Source: an uncultured Oscillospiraceae bacterium
Lineage (GTDB): Bacteria > Bacillota > Clostridia > Oscillospirales > JAAYXM01
Direction of reading: 5' to 3'
Assembly (NCBI GenBank): GCA_934646115.1
Contig: CAKUEM010000028.1
Span: forward strand, 1-25,333
DNA: 25,333 nucleotides
The notes under the pieces are model-generated. The model searched no databases. It was given only the letters and a program-made list of their open reading frames with translations, and was not told the DNA's origin. The position numbers and the translations under genes are program-made. Positions 16,128 to 23,037 of this stretch are shown piece after piece. Position 1 is the stretch's first letter; every line of letters starts with the position of its first letter.

Positions 16128-16862
16128 ATGGAAATTGATATTATGACGCTGTTTCCCGACGCGATCGATGCGATGCTCGGGCAAAGTATTTTAGGTCGCG
16201 CCATGGCGCGCGGGCTGATCCGCATTACCGCGCATCAGATCCGCGATTACACGACCAATAAGCAAAAGCAGGTAGACGATGCGCCATATGGCGGCGGCAT
16301 GGGCATGGTGATGAACGCCGACCCGCTCTATCGCACCTGGCAGGCGATCAACTGCGCGGCCGGGCGGCGGGTGCATACCATTTATCTCTCGCCGCAAGGG
16401 CGCGTGTTTACCCAGCAATATGCGCGGCAGCTGCTCGACCGGCATGACCGATTCATTCTGGTCTGCGGTCACTATGAGGGGATCGACGAGCGTTTTATCG
16501 AAGAATGCGTGGATGAGGAGATCTCGATCGGCGATTTTGTTCTGACCGGCGGCGAGATCCCCGCTATGGCGGTGGCAGACGCGGTGTGCCGCTTGGTGCC
16601 GGGCGTTCTTTCCGATGCGGAGTGTTACACGGAGGAAAGCCATTTTTCCGGCATGCTGGAGTACCCACAGTACACGCGCCCCGCCGTTTGGCACAAGCGC
16701 CCCGTGCCGGAAGTTCTTCTTTCCGGGCATCACGCAAATATTACCGATTGGCGGCGCGCACAGGCACTTTCGCGCACACGCGCAAAACGGCCGGACATGT
16801 TCTCCGCCTTAGAGCTTTCGCAAAAAGATCAGCGCCTGCTCGCTGATTTAGAGCAGGAATAA
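16128..16862 (+). CDS. trmD: tRNA (guanine-37 N1) methyltransferase TrmD
   Basis: 244 residues, typical length. It begins MEIDIMTLFPDAIDAM and carries DDAPYGGGMGMVM (about 47-59). The trefoil-knot SAM site is LVCGHYEGIDERF and SIGDFVLTGGEIPAM. C-terminal landmarks are PQYTRPAVW and LLSGHHANI. It methylates G37 next to the anticodon and prevents +1 frameshifting; it acts in the cytoplasm as a dimer. It lies 3 bases downstream of rimM and ends in a strong terminator directly after its TAA, so rplS is not co-transcribed here. Confidence 0.97.
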   Translation: MEIDIMTLFPDAIDAMLGQSILGRAMARGLIRITAHQIRDYTTNKQKQVDDAPYGGGMGMVMNADPLYRTWQAINCAAGRRVHTIYLSPQGRVFTQQYARQLLDRHDRFILVCGHYEGIDERFIEECVDEEISIGDFVLTGGEIPAMAVADAVCRLVPGVLSDAECYTEESHFSGMLEYPQYTRPAVWHKRPVPEVLLSGHHANITDWRRAQALSRTRAKRPDMFSALELSQKDQRLLADLEQE

Positions 16863-16863
16863 C

Positions 16864-16890
16864 AAAAGGGCTTCGATCGAAGCCCTTTTT
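16864..16890. terminator. Bidirectional terminator between trmD and the ATP-grasp gene
   Basis: AAAAGGGCTTCGATCGAAGCCCTTTTT is close to perfectly self-complementary: the stem AAGGGCTTC closes on GATC, with T-runs on both strands. It serves trmD on the plus strand and the convergent gene, whose stop is at 16893, on the minus strand. Confidence 0.92.
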
Positions 16891-16892
16891 CT

Positions 16893-17894
16893 TTATTTAT
16901 TTGCATATTTGCGCACGATCCACATGCGCCCGGTCATATCCGGAAGCTGAAGCAGATCATAACCCGGGATATAATTGCCCTCGATCAAAATCGGCCCGTC
17001 CGGCGTGACCGCAACGTCCCAGCCGACAAAGCGCAGCCCGGGCGTCACGCGGCACACCTGCGCGACCAGCTCGCGCACCTGCTCCCACATGGGGATCTGA
17101 AACCCCTTATAAGGCACGCCCGTTGCCGGATGCGCAGCAAAGTGCCCGCCGTTTTTCACGATCGCATCGGTATACACCCGCCCGGTACGCACATCGATCG
17201 CGGCGGAAAGCCCGCCCGCGTTCATATTATCCACCGCAGCGCCGTTTCCGGTTTTGAGCGCGGCGAACACGATCTCGCACACGCCATCTTTTACCGCGGT
17301 TACCACGCGCAGCGTATTGACCGAGCCGGGATACATACGCGCAAGCTCCGGATGCTGAACCACCGGCTGCTCGATCAGGTCAAACCCCTCGTTTTTGAGC
17401 CGGTCATACGCCGCTTCCGCGGGCAAAACCTCCGAAACTTCAAACCGCTCGACCCCTTTGGCAGAAAATGTGAAATTCTTTTTCGCGAAAAACACGGGAT
17501 GCCGCGCGATAAATTCCAGCACCTGCTCACGCGAAGCGTCTGCAAGGATCAATATTTCGCGATGCATGAAATCACGATAGGTGCGCACCAAATCGGTCTT
17601 TCGGTCCAGCACATGCCGATCCGCCCGTCGATTCATCGCGGCGATCAGGCGGTTGTTCTGGCTCATCGTGATAAATTCGCGCCGCTCAGCCGCCGGTTTT
17701 TGATAAAACTCAAACATGAAATAATCGGTAAACGCCGCGCCATAGCGCAGCGAGCACCACAGCACGTCGCATAAAATCCCCGCCGTGGTGCGGTGCGAGG
17801 TCTCGCCCGCCGCGCGGGCGCGCTCGACCATGCGGCCGTAGTTCGCGTGGCGCATTTTATAGGCAAACAGCTTTGCCGTTTTCAGCGGATTCAT
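16893..17894 (-). CDS. Sugar-transfer-associated ATP-grasp protein
   Basis: 333 residues from the ATG at 17892-17894, which overlaps the pncB stop as ATGA and follows a GGGGGG stretch; a longer start inside pncB is less likely. The core matches the ATPgrasp_ST family: FAKKNFTFSAKGVER (lysine-bearing nucleotide loop, about 136-150), PGSVNTLRVVT, DNMNAGGLSAAIDVRTG, GVPYKGFQIPMW and the metal-binding FVGWDVAVTPDGPILIEGN. Members occur in capsule and exopolysaccharide clusters and presumably ligate a carboxylate to an amine or hydroxyl using ATP; the substrate is unknown. Here no glycan genes adjoin, and the tight coupling to nicotinate phosphoribosyltransferase is odd. Its 3' end abuts the bidirectional terminator. 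Confidence 0.85.
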   Translation of the reverse strand: MNPLKTAKLFAYKMRHANYGRMVERARAAGETSHRTTAGILCDVLWCSLRYGAAFTDYFMFEFYQKPAAERREFITMSQNNRLIAAMNRRADRHVLDRKTDLVRTYRDFMHREILILADASREQVLEFIARHPVFFAKKNFTFSAKGVERFEVSEVLPAEAAYDRLKNEGFDLIEQPVVQHPELARMYPGSVNTLRVVTAVKDGVCEIVFAALKTGNGAAVDNMNAGGLSAAIDVRTGRVYTDAIVKNGGHFAAHPATGVPYKGFQIPMWEQVRELVAQVCRVTPGLRFVGWDVAVTPDGPILIEGNYIPGYDLLQLPDMTGRMWIVRKYANK

Positions 17895-19342
17895 ACGCCG
17901 CCCCCCTGCTTGTTTTCCAAAAGACGATCGCGCAAGTTCCACAGCGGAAGCGACATATCCACATAATATTTATGCGGATTTTCAAAGCGCATAACCTCGC
18001 TCCACAGCGTGTCGAGCGATGCCGCGCAGAACGAGCGGATCTCCTCAATGCTCGGACTTTCATAAACGCACTGTCCCTCTTGAAAGATCTGAACCAGAAG
18101 CGGACGCGCCGTAAAGTTTGTGATCGTTTTTCTTTTCCATGTAAATTCCGGGTCGAACAACTCATATGGCTCGCCGCTTACGATCTGCTCGTCATGCAGC
18201 GTGATCACGTCTGCCATCGCCTTGCCGGACTCCCGGTCAAACAGACGCCACACCTGCTTAAAGCCCGGCGTTGTAATTTTTTCTACGTTTTCAGAGATCT
18301 TGATCTTCGGAAGGATCTCTCCATCTTTCTCGATCGCCGCAAGCTTATACACGCCGCCGAATACCGGCTCAGAGCGCGAGGTGATCAGTCGCTCGCCCAC
18401 CCCGAAGGAATCGATCTGCGCGCCCTGCATGATCAAATCGCGAATGATATATTCATCCAGCGCATTCGACGCAATGATCTTACAATCCGGGAAGCCTGCC
18501 TCATCCAGCATTTTGCGCGCCTTTTGCGACAGATAGGTAATATCGCCGCTGTCGATACGGATGCTTGCCGGGCGACAGCCCATCGGCAGCAGCACATCAC
18601 GGAACGCCCGAATCGCGTTCGGCACGCCGGATTTCAGCACGTTATATGTATCGACCAGAAGCGAGCAGGCATTGGGCCACGTTTTTGCATAGGCGCAAAA
18701 CGCCTCATACTCGCTCGGGAACATCTGCACCCAGGAATGCGCCATCGTGCCCAGCGCGGGAATGCCGTAATCCCGCTCACACAGTGCGCATGCCGAACCG
18801 ATGCAGCCGCCGATATACGCCGCGCGCGCACCATAGATCGCGCCATCATAGCCCTGCGCCCGGCGCGAACCGAATTCCATAACCGGACGTCCCTGTGCCG
18901 CGCGCACGATGCGGCTCGCCTTCGTGGCGATCAGGCTTTGGTGATTGATCGTGAGCAGGATCATAGTCTCCACAAGCTGCGCCTCGATCGCCGTGCCGCG
19001 CACGGTCACGATCGGCTCTCCGGGGAAGATCGGCGTTCCCTCCGGGATCGCCCACACGTCGCCATGGAAGCGGAAATCGCGCAGATAGGTAAGAAATTCT
19101 TCGCTAAACAGTCCCTTTTTGCGCAAAAATTCAATATCCTCTTCCTCAAAACGCAGCGCCTTTAAATAATCGATGAGCTGCGCAACGCCCGCCATAATAG
19201 CATAACCGCCCGCATCCGGCGTTTTTCGATAAAACATATCGAAATAGGCAATTTGATCTTGCATTCCGTGTTCAAAATAGCCCTTAGACATCGTAAGCTC
19301 ATAAAAATCCATTAGCATGGTCAGGTTCATGTGTCGCCGCAT
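17891..19342 (-). CDS. pncB: Nicotinate phosphoribosyltransferase
   Basis: 483 residues, normal for the Gram-positive type. It begins NLTMLMDFYELTMSKGYF, the family opening. Active-site landmarks are VMEFGSRRAQGYDGA (substrate and phosphoribosyl site), TMAHSWVQMF (with the histidine normally phosphorylated by ATP), SIRIDSGDI and FGVGERLITSRSEPVFGGVYKL. It makes nicotinate mononucleotide from nicotinate and PRPP (with ATP), the first step of NAD salvage by the Preiss-Handler route. The first ATG (19340-19342) is preceded by GGAGATGAAGGA; an ATG four codons later is possible. It has its own promoter at 19375-19403 and shares an mRNA with the ATP-grasp gene through an ATGA overlap. Confidence 0.96.
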   Translation of the reverse strand: MRRHMNLTMLMDFYELTMSKGYFEHGMQDQIAYFDMFYRKTPDAGGYAIMAGVAQLIDYLKALRFEEEDIEFLRKKGLFSEEFLTYLRDFRFHGDVWAIPEGTPIFPGEPIVTVRGTAIEAQLVETMILLTINHQSLIATKASRIVRAAQGRPVMEFGSRRAQGYDGAIYGARAAYIGGCIGSACALCERDYGIPALGTMAHSWVQMFPSEYEAFCAYAKTWPNACSLLVDTYNVLKSGVPNAIRAFRDVLLPMGCRPASIRIDSGDITYLSQKARKMLDEAGFPDCKIIASNALDEYIIRDLIMQGAQIDSFGVGERLITSRSEPVFGGVYKLAAIEKDGEILPKIKISENVEKITTPGFKQVWRLFDRESGKAMADVITLHDEQIVSGEPYELFDPEFTWKRKTITNFTARPLLVQIFQEGQCVYESPSIEEIRSFCAASLDTLWSEVMRFENPHKYYVDMSLPLWNLRDRLLENKQGGGV

Positions 19343-19374
19343 ATTCCTTCATCTCCGTTGTACATAATAAAGGT

Positions 19375-19403
19375 ATTGTATCACAGTTCCCTTGATTTTA
19401 CAA
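19375..19403 (-). promoter_or_regulatory. Sigma-A promoter of pncB
   Basis: On the minus strand TTGTAA (19398-19403) and TACAAT (19375-19380) are 17 bp apart, with TGA before the -10. The -35 includes the last Leu codon and the TAA stop of the acyltransferase gene, so read-through from upstream is also likely. Confidence 0.7.
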
Positions 19404-20462
19404 TCTTTCCTTTTTCCGCCCCAATACGAGCCAGGAAACCACAGGAGTACGCGACAGCGTAGCCCATAAAATCGGCGTGATTGCGCATTCCGCAAGCAGA
19501 CCGATCGCGTAATTCGCGGCAGGCGGCAGCGCGGCAAAGCGCCACAGCACATAGCATGCGCCCAAAAGCACCGGATAATGCAGCACATATAGCCCAAAGC
19601 TCATCGCGTTGACGCGCCGCATCACGCACCCACTCGTATTCCAGCATGCGCGCCCCCAGCCGAGGATCGCAAGCACCGTGACCCAGAGATACGCATTGGT
19701 AAACGCACTTTGCAGCACCTGCGCATCCGCATAATTTTTGCCATATGTGACCCACGCGCAGGCGATCGCGCCGAAAAGCGCCAGAATCCCAAGCGGAATA
19801 CGCATCCGCGCCGCCGCATCCTGCGCTTCCTCATGGGAAAGCACAGCATATCCGATCAAAAACGCCGCAAAATAAATCCCGAAGCGATACACGGTCACGA
19901 CCGGAACATTTCCGACCTGCGCACCGCCCCAGATGAGCAGTCCCAACGCGAGCAGTCCCCAAGCGGGCACGCGCCCACCTGCGCGCCAAAGGCGATCACC
20001 CCGGTCAAGCCGTCGAATCAGTGCAAGTGCCGCCGAAAACACAAACAGCATCTGGATAAACCACAGCGGACCTACACCCGAAAGTATGCAAATTGGATAG
20101 CGCAGCGCCGCCGGGATCAGTTCCGCCGCGCCGGCAATTTTTAAATTAAAACACCCGGTGATCCACTGAAACACAAACAGACCCAGCGTAGACGGAATGA
20201 GCAATTTCCGCGTCCGCTCGCGCAAAAACGCGCCGATCGTTCGCTTTTCAAGCGCATAACGCGCACACATCCCGGCGATCACAAACAGCAGCACCATGAA
20301 CCACGGATACACAACAGACAGCGCCACATCGCATGCGGCAATGCTTTTCGCGCCGGGGATTCCGCCCGGAACGCCCACGCCGTTCCAAAGATACATCGCA
20401 TGATACACCATCACGAGCAGCACGGTCGCGCCGCGCAGATTATCCAAATACGCGCGTCTCAT
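19398..20462 (-). CDS. Acyltransferase family 3 membrane protein
   Basis: 354 residues from the ATG at 20460-20462, overlapping the AbrB-type gene as ATGA. An upstream in-frame extension lies over that gene and is rejected. It begins MRRAYLDNLRGATVLLVMVYHAMYL, the acyltransferase-3 opening, with the conserved Arg10 and His21. About ten hydrophobic segments follow, including VGPLWFIQMLFVFSAALALI and FGLYVLHYPVLLGACY; the motif (S/A)FGLYxLHYP is typical near the C-terminus. Such enzymes O-acylate sugars, peptidoglycan or lipids at the membrane; the acceptor here is unknown. No polysaccharide genes flank it. A tight link to an AbrB-type regulator suggests it is controlled by that protein. Confidence 0.88.
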   Translation of the reverse strand: MRRAYLDNLRGATVLLVMVYHAMYLWNGVGVPGGIPGAKSIAACDVALSVVYPWFMVLLFVIAGMCARYALEKRTIGAFLRERTRKLLIPSTLGLFVFQWITGCFNLKIAGAAELIPAALRYPICILSGVGPLWFIQMLFVFSAALALIRRLDRGDRLWRAGGRVPAWGLLALGLLIWGGAQVGNVPVVTVYRFGIYFAAFLIGYAVLSHEEAQDAAARMRIPLGILALFGAIACAWVTYGKNYADAQVLQSAFTNAYLWVTVLAILGWGRACWNTSGCVMRRVNAMSFGLYVLHYPVLLGACYVLWRFAALPPAANYAIGLLAECAITPILWATLSRTPVVSWLVLGRKKERL

Positions 20463-20668
20463 CGTTTTTCCTCGCGAAATACAATTTCCGTAAGCGCCGC
20501 AAGTGCGCCCTTGGGCGGAATGGCAAGCCCGCGCTCCGGGTCGCCCAAAAGCAGCAGTTGGTCCCCGGGCGCGATGTGAAACAGCTCCCGCGCCTGCTTT
20601 GGGATCACGATCTGCCCCTTCTCGCCCACTGTGACCGTCCATGCGTATTTTCCGTCTTTTTCCGCCAT
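20459..20668 (-). CDS. AbrB/SpoVT-type DNA-binding protein
   Basis: 69 residues. The swapped-hairpin core is visible: WTVTVGEKGQIVIPKQARELFHIAPGDQLLLLGD (about 10-43). This is the AbrB/MazE/SpoVT fold, which dimerises and binds AT-rich DNA. The short C-terminal tail (about 25 residues) has no toxin-neutralising look and no toxin gene adjoins; the partner gene is the acyltransferase, ATGA-coupled downstream. AAAGGAG precedes the ATG. The -10 region contains TTGT-ATA-ACAA, a small palindrome that could be its own operator (inference). Confidence 0.9.
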   Translation of the reverse strand: MAEKDGKYAWTVTVGEKGQIVIPKQARELFHIAPGDQLLLLGDPERGLAIPPKGALAALTEIVFREEKR

Positions 20669-20697
20669 AGTCTCGCTCCTTTCAAAAAGTGTGTTTT

Positions 20698-20725
20698 GTT
20701 ATACAAATCATACTTCGAGGTTCAA
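20698..20725 (-). promoter_or_regulatory. Sigma-A promoter of the AbrB-acyltransferase pair
   Basis: On the minus strand TTGAAC (20720-20725) and TATAAC (20698-20703) are 16 bp apart. The -35 directly abuts the upp terminator hairpin. Confidence 0.6.
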
Positions 20726-20751
20726 AAGAAAAGACCTGGTGGTCTTTTCTT
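20726..20751 (-). terminator. Terminator of the fhs-tsaE-tsaB-rpiB-upp operon
   Basis: A perfect 11-bp stem, AAGAAAAGACC with GGTCTTTTCTT, closes on a 4-base loop, and the T-rich arm continues to TTTTG on the minus strand. It lies about 60 bases after the upp stop codon. Confidence 0.85.
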
Positions 20752-20810
20752 AAAAATATATCGTTCGTTGCCGCGCAGCTTCGGTCTGCACATGCAGCGG
20801 CGCATTTTTA

Positions 20811-21440
20811 TTATTTCGTGCCGTAAATACGGTCGCCCACATCGCCAAAGCCGGGCGTCACATGCGAATCCCGATCCAGCCCCTGGTCGATCGCCGCGCA
20901 GTAAATATCCACCTCGGGATGCCGCGCTTGCACGCGCGCGATCCCCTCCGGCGACGCGATGATGCAGACCAGACGAATGGAGCGCTGCGTATGATTTTTT
21001 AAAATATCGATCGCCGCGCAGGCGCAGCCGCCGGTCGCAAGCGCAGGCTCTAATAGCAGCGCATCCCGTTCGGCAATATCCGCCGGCATTTTGCAATAAT
21101 ACTCTACCGGTGAAAGCGTTGTCGGGTCACGATACAGCCCGATATGTCCGATTTTTACGGTCGGCATGATCTCAATGATCCCATCGACCATACCAAGACC
21201 CGAGCGCAAAATCGGAATAACGGCGATCTTTTTCCCGGCAATGACACGTGTTTTCGCGGTGGCAAGCGGCGTTTCCACCTCGATCTCCTTGAGCGGAAGG
21301 TTTCGCGTTGCCTCATAATACATCAACATGGAGATTTCAGAGATCAGCTCGCGAAATTCTTTGACCCCGGTATTTTTATCGCGCAAAAGCGATAATTTAT
21401 CCTGGATCAGCGGATGTTCCAGCACGATTGGAGCACGCAT
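20811..21440 (-). CDS. upp: Uracil phosphoribosyltransferase
   Basis: 209 residues, typical length. Landmarks: HPLIQDKLSLLRDKNTGVKEFREL (9-32), the flexible-loop and catalytic region IPILRSGLGMVDGI (75-88), VKIGHIGLYRDP (95-106) and the C-terminal uracil site PGFGDVGDRIYGTK (196-209). The PRPP-binding loop reads LLEPALATGGCA, with Glu131 where Asp is usual; this is conservative and probably tolerated. It converts uracil plus PRPP to UMP. AGGAGGA precedes the ATG and the rpiB stop is 12 bases upstream, so it is the last gene of the operon before the terminator at 20726-20751. Confidence 0.97.
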   Translation of the reverse strand: MRAPIVLEHPLIQDKLSLLRDKNTGVKEFRELISEISMLMYYEATRNLPLKEIEVETPLATAKTRVIAGKKIAVIPILRSGLGMVDGIIEIMPTVKIGHIGLYRDPTTLSPVEYYCKMPADIAERDALLLEPALATGGCACAAIDILKNHTQRSIRLVCIIASPEGIARVQARHPEVDIYCAAIDQGLDRDSHVTPGFGDVGDRIYGTK

Positions 21441-21452
21441 AGCACTTTCCTC

Positions 21453-21905
21453 CTATTCTTTAAACTCACCGCGCTCGATCTGGGCGATCATCTCTACCCG
21501 GGCGGCATGGCGTCCTCCCTCCGCCTCGGTATCCAAAAACACATCGCACAGCTCAAGCGCCAGACCCTCGCCGATCACGCGCGCGCCCAGGCAGAGGACG
21601 TTTGCGTCATTATGCATGCGGGTATAGCGCGCGGAATAATGCTCGCTCACCACAGAAGCGCGAATGCCCGGCACTTTATTCGCCGCGATCGACATGCCGA
21701 TCCCCGTTCCGCAAATGAGGATGCCGAATGCCGCTTCGCCGGCAGAAACCTTTTGCGCAACCCGATTTGCAAACACCGGGTAATGGCAGGATGCGTCGCT
21801 GTCCGTTCCACAGTCGATCACAGAAAAGCCACGCTCCTGTAAATGCTTGCAGATCGTTTGCTTCATCATAAACCCTGCGCTATCCGCGCCCATTGCAATT
21901 TTCAT
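21453..21905 (-). CDS. rpiB: RpiB/LacAB-family sugar-phosphate isomerase
   Basis: 150 residues from the ATG at 21903-21905; an earlier in-frame start would run back inside tsaB. Landmarks: MKIAMGADSAGF (1-12), DCGTDSDASCHYP (31-43), the active-site GILICGTGIGMSIAANK with Cys65, EHYSARYTRMHNDANVLCLG (with His98) and a C-terminal GGRHAARVEMI. It interconverts ribose 5-phosphate and ribulose 5-phosphate. The first loop has Asp-Ser where the E. coli enzyme has Asp-His (GCDHVG), so substrate choice may differ; an allose- or galactose-phosphate variant cannot be excluded. The RBS AAGGAG lies in the last codons of tsaB, 5 bases upstream. Confidence 0.93.
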   Translation of the reverse strand: MKIAMGADSAGFMMKQTICKHLQERGFSVIDCGTDSDASCHYPVFANRVAQKVSAGEAAFGILICGTGIGMSIAANKVPGIRASVVSEHYSARYTRMHNDANVLCLGARVIGEGLALELCDVFLDTEAEGGRHAARVEMIAQIERGEFKE

Positions 21906-21910
21906 AACAC

Positions 21911-22600
21911 TCACTCCTTTTTTAATCGTGCAAGCCGCTCCCGTTCGGCCTGCGGTAAGCGGATATAAGAGATAGAAAGCTCGCCCGCCGCCACCGCATC
22001 CTGCTCGCTTGCGCAGGCGCAAACGCCCGCCGCGTGCGGAAAACGCAGCATCTCCGGCAGAAGCACAAGCTCTGAGAGCCGTTCTTTCCACATAGTATAA
22101 CACATTTCCGCGCCGTCGCCGAGCAAGAGAACCCGCCCGCGGTCGGAAAGCTCCTCAAGCAGCGCATCCGCGCGGATCGCGCGATCCTCGCACAGTCTGA
22201 CTATTTTGCCCTGTTTTTCCTCAAATAATGCGTGATACACCTGCCCGGCGCGCGCATCCATCACCGGACAGATCAGCCCGATCTGCCCGCGCGCCGTCTC
22301 CGCCATCGCGCGCAGCGTAGACACCCCAACGCACGGGATCTCGCACGACCAGGAAAGCCCCTTCACGATCGCCGCGCCGATGCGCAGCCCGGTAAACGAG
22401 CCCGGTCCGTTCGCAACCGCCAGCCGATCGATCTGCGCAAGCTCGATCCCGGTCACGCGGAGCAGACTTTCCACCATGGGGAGCACGGTTTTGCTGTGCG
22501 TTAGACCGTTATTCGTAAACATCTCCGCAAGAACGCGCCCATCCTCCCAAAGGCAGACCGACGCCGCTTTTGCCGAAGATTCTACGCCCAGAATTTTCAT
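21911..22600 (-). CDS. tsaB: t6A biosynthesis protein TsaB
   Basis: 229 residues. ASKHA-fold signatures are visible: MKILGVESSAKAASVCLW (1-18), LTHSKTVLPMVESLL (34-48) and VANGPGSFTGLRIG (63-76). TsaB scaffolds TsaD and TsaE for threonylcarbamoylation of A37 in ANN-reading tRNAs. Its ATG overlaps the tsaE stop as ATGA, with AGAGGAG upstream. Together with trmD the window therefore carries two systems that modify position 37. tsaD and tsaC are not in view. Confidence 0.95.
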   Translation of the reverse strand: MKILGVESSAKAASVCLWEDGRVLAEMFTNNGLTHSKTVLPMVESLLRVTGIELAQIDRLAVANGPGSFTGLRIGAAIVKGLSWSCEIPCVGVSTLRAMAETARGQIGLICPVMDARAGQVYHALFEEKQGKIVRLCEDRAIRADALLEELSDRGRVLLLGDGAEMCYTMWKERLSELVLLPEMLRFPHAAGVCACASEQDAVAAGELSISYIRLPQAERERLARLKKE

Positions 22601-23037
22601 AATGATCTCCTCTTTATCTCGATCTCGCGCATCATGTCATTCCCCGCGACCGGCGCGAGCGCGACCTCAACATCCGGCAAGCACGCATCCTCCGCATTTT
22701 CCAGCCATTCGATCACCAGCACGCCGCCGCGACTCATATAGTCTTCAAAGCCGATTTCAAACAGCTCGTCCGCGCCGGAAAGCCGGAATAAATCGAAATG
22801 AAAAATCGGCACGTCGCCCAGATATTCATTCACGATCGCAAATGTAGGGCTGGTCACGCGACCGGAAAAGCCCAGCCCGCGCGCAATACCGCGCGCGATC
22901 GCCGTTTTCCCCGCGCCCATGCCGCCGCGCAGCGCAACGATCATGTCGGGCGCCAGCGTTTTGGCAAGCGCCGCGCCAAGCTCCTCCGTCTCCTCCTCAT
23001 TTTGCGTCACAACATATTCTGTATCAAAAAAGCCCAT
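22597..23037 (-). CDS. tsaE: t6A biosynthesis ATPase TsaE
   Basis: 146 residues from the ATG at 23035-23037, preceded by GGTGAG and overlapping the end of fhs by 14 bases; in-frame starts 5 or 8 codons earlier are possible. Walker A is GGMGAGKT (38-45). The Thr-containing switch SGRVTSPTFAIVNEY and the FHFDLFRL strand are family hallmarks, and VLVIEWLENAED is the Walker B-like part. It hydrolyses ATP to drive the TsaBDE complex. It is co-operonic with tsaB. Confidence 0.95.
   Translation of the reverse strand: MGFFDTEYVVTQNEEETEELGAALAKTLAPDMIVALRGGMGAGKTAIARGIARGLGFSGRVTSPTFAIVNEYLGDVPIFHFDLFRLSGADELFEIGFEDYMSRGGVLVIEWLENAEDACLPDVEVALAPVAGNDMMREIEIKRRSL

Noticed and set aside
17873..19165. 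430-codon open frame on the plus strand opposite pncB
   Set aside because: It is the antisense of a clear pncB gene, is rich in Arg and His as expected from reversed GC-rich codons, and has no RBS or family motif.
20463..20642. 60-residue extension of the acyltransferase
   Set aside because: It lies over the AbrB-type gene in another frame; the ATGA start has the typical family opening.
20669..20810. Toxin gene partner for the AbrB/MazE-like protein
   Set aside because: No open frame with MazF or PIN features lies on either side; the coupled gene is a membrane acyltransferase.
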